NCBI GenBank assembly: GCA_003557125.1
Contig: PWPN01000386.1
Span: 1-7,992, forward strand
DNA length: 7,992 bases
Source of the DNA: Phycisphaerae bacterium
Lineage (GTDB): Bacteria; Planctomycetota; Phycisphaerae; UBA1845; PWPN01
Direction of reading: 5' to 3'
Shown one piece after another: positions 6,893-7,992 of this stretch (the stretch's first letter is position 1; each line of letters starts with the position of its first letter). The notes below the pieces were generated by a model, which did not search any database, was not told where the DNA came from, and was given only the letters and a program-made list of their open reading frames with translations. The position numbers and the translations under genes were made by a program.

Positions 6893-7992
6893 TGCAATTC
6901 GATCGCTCGAAGGAGCTTTTTACCCGTGCCTGCGAGACGACACCGGGCGGGATCCACAGCAACGTGCGCAAAAACTGGCAGCCCGTGCCGATGTTCTATG
7001 AGCGCGGACAGGGATCGCGCGTCTGGGACGCCGACGGCAATGCGTTCATCGACTACGTGCTCGCGCGCGGCCCGCTCTTGCAGGGGCATTCACCGGAACC
7101 GGTGCTCGAGGCGGTCAAGCAGCAGCTCGACCTTGGACTCATGTACGCCGGTCAGCATCCCCTGGAGATCGAAGCATCCGAGCTGTTCTGCCGGCTCGTG
7201 CCCTGTGCCGAGATGGTGCGGTTCGCCAGCTCGGGCAGCGAGGCGGTCCATGCAGCCTTGAGGCTCGCGCGTGCCGTCACGGGCCGACAGAAGATCCTTC
7301 GCTTCGAGGGTCATTACCACGGCTGGCTCGACAACATTTTCTGGAATTACGCGCCGCCGCTCGACAAGATCGGCCCGCGCGAGGAGCCCGTCCCTTGGCC
7401 TCAAAGCAAGGGGCAGCCGTCCGAGGACGCCCGGAATCTGGTCATTCGTCCCTGGAACGACCTCGCGCTCGCCGAGGAAGCGTTCGATCGGCATCGCGGT
7501 CAGATCGCGGCTGTCATCACCGAGCCGATCATGTGCAACATGGGCGGGATCATGCCGGCGCCGGGTTACCTGGAGGGCCTCCGCCGACTCTGCGATGCGA
7601 ACGGCGCGCTGCTCATCTTCGATGAGATCATCACGGGTTTCCGCGTCGCGCTGGGCGGCGCACAGGAGCACTTCGGCGTCACGCCGGACCTGGCCACGTT
7701 CGCCAAGGGGATGGCCGGCGGGTTTCCGGTCAGTGCGGTGGCCGGCCGACGGTCTCACATGGAGGCCTTCGGGGAACTGACGGTGACGCACGCGGGGACG
7801 TATAACTCGAACGGCCCCTGCATGGCAGCCTGCGTGGCGGCGATGCAGACGCTGTCGGCCGATGACGGGGCGGCGCTCAAGAACGCGCACGCGATGGGCC
7901 GACTTCTCATGGACGGCATTCAACGGGCCGCCCGGGATGCGGGCAAAGACGTGCATGTCCGAGGCGTGCCGCCGGTCTTTTTCGTTTCGTTC
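6892..7992 (+). CDS. Class III PLP-dependent aminotransferase, GSA-aminomutase-like (3' end missing)
   Basis: An open frame of 367 codons with no stop before the window ends. Class III enzymes usually have about 430 residues, so roughly 60-70 are missing. The family transfers amino groups to aldehydes or ketones through PLP. Visible motifs: SSGSEAV at 113-119 (PLP phosphate loop), HYHGW at 141-145 (aromatic stack on the cofactor), ITEP ending at E211-P212, DEIITGFR at 244-251 (Asp244 pairs with the pyridine nitrogen), and [13 protein letters not shown], in which K272 should be the Schiff-base lysine. The overall pattern resembles glutamate-1-semialdehyde 2,1-aminomutase. Its HYHGW-LDN segment differs from the HGH/HAD-type wording of HemL, and it sits beside an oxidoreductase and exported proteins rather than haem genes. 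A specialised aminotransferase is therefore more likely than HemL. The start could be GTG at 6889 instead. It overlaps the previous gene and has a strong ribosome-binding site. Confidence 0.93.
   Translation, partial: MQFDRSKELFTRACETTPGGIHSNVRKNWQPVPMFYERGQGSRVWDADGNAFIDYVLARGPLLQGHSPEPVLEAVKQQLDLGLMYAGQHPLEIEASELFCRLVPCAEMVRFASSGSEAVHAALRLARAVTGRQKILRFEGHYHGWLDNIFWNYAPPLDKIGPREEPVPWPQSKGQPSEDARNLVIRPWNDLALAEEAFDRHRGQIAAVITEPIMCNMGGIMPAPGYLEGLRRLCDANGALLIFDEIITGFRVALGGAQEHFGVTPDLATFAKGMAGGFPVSAVAGRRSHMEAFGELTVTHAGTYNSNGPCMAACVAAMQTLSADDGAALKNAHAMGRLLMDGIQRAARDAGKDVHVRGVPPVFFVSF

Noticed and set aside
1..7992. CRISPR arrays, tRNA or rRNA genes, insertion sequences, phage or defence genes
   Set aside because: No direct repeat-spacer pattern, tRNA-like fold, transposase motif or terminal inverted repeat was seen on either strand by eye. 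The only clear inverted repeat is the terminator at 1441-1471.

Overview
The window is a GC-rich bacterial segment in which every supported gene lies on the plus strand. ClpX begins near the left edge. After a short intergenic region come four genes that look like one transcription unit: a large exported protein, a lipoprotein, a Gfo/Idh/MocA oxidoreductase and a class III PLP aminotransferase that runs off the right edge. The organism cannot be fixed from this sequence. The wording of ClpX, the Asp-rich calcium-loop lipoprotein and the Gfo/Idh/MocA gene beside an exported carbohydrate-active-looking protein fit the Planctomycetota/PVC group or a similar lineage such as Hydrogenedentota. This is an impression, not a result.

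Layout. Positions 1-72 hold the clpX leader. Positions 73-1365 encode a complete, apparently fully functional ClpX with zinc finger, Walker motifs, pore loops, IGF ClpP-docking tripeptide and arginine finger. Positions 1366-1580 hold a strong intrinsic terminator (1441-1471). A candidate promoter (1470-1497) starts at the terminator's edge. Positions 1581-3890 encode a 769-residue exported protein whose motifs suggest an alpha/alpha-toroid polysaccharide lyase or hydrolase of no family I can name. Positions 3944-5818 encode a 624-residue lipoprotein with several DxDxDG-type loops and a helical C-terminus, also of unrecognised family. Positions 5867-6892 encode a cytoplasmic NAD(P)-dependent oxidoreductase. 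From 6889/6892 to the window end lies a class III aminotransferase related to glutamate-1-semialdehyde aminomutase but probably not HemL.

How the genes may work together (inference). The gaps between the last four genes are 53 nt, 48 nt and a 1-4 nt overlap, with no terminator between them, so they are probably co-transcribed. The first two products act outside the cytoplasm and could bind and cleave an acidic polysaccharide. The last two are cytoplasmic and could interconvert hydroxyl, keto and amino groups on a released sugar or polyol. The possibly undescribed part of the window is this four-gene set: an unnamed toroid enzyme, a calcium-loop lipoprotein and an oxidoreductase/class III aminotransferase pair.
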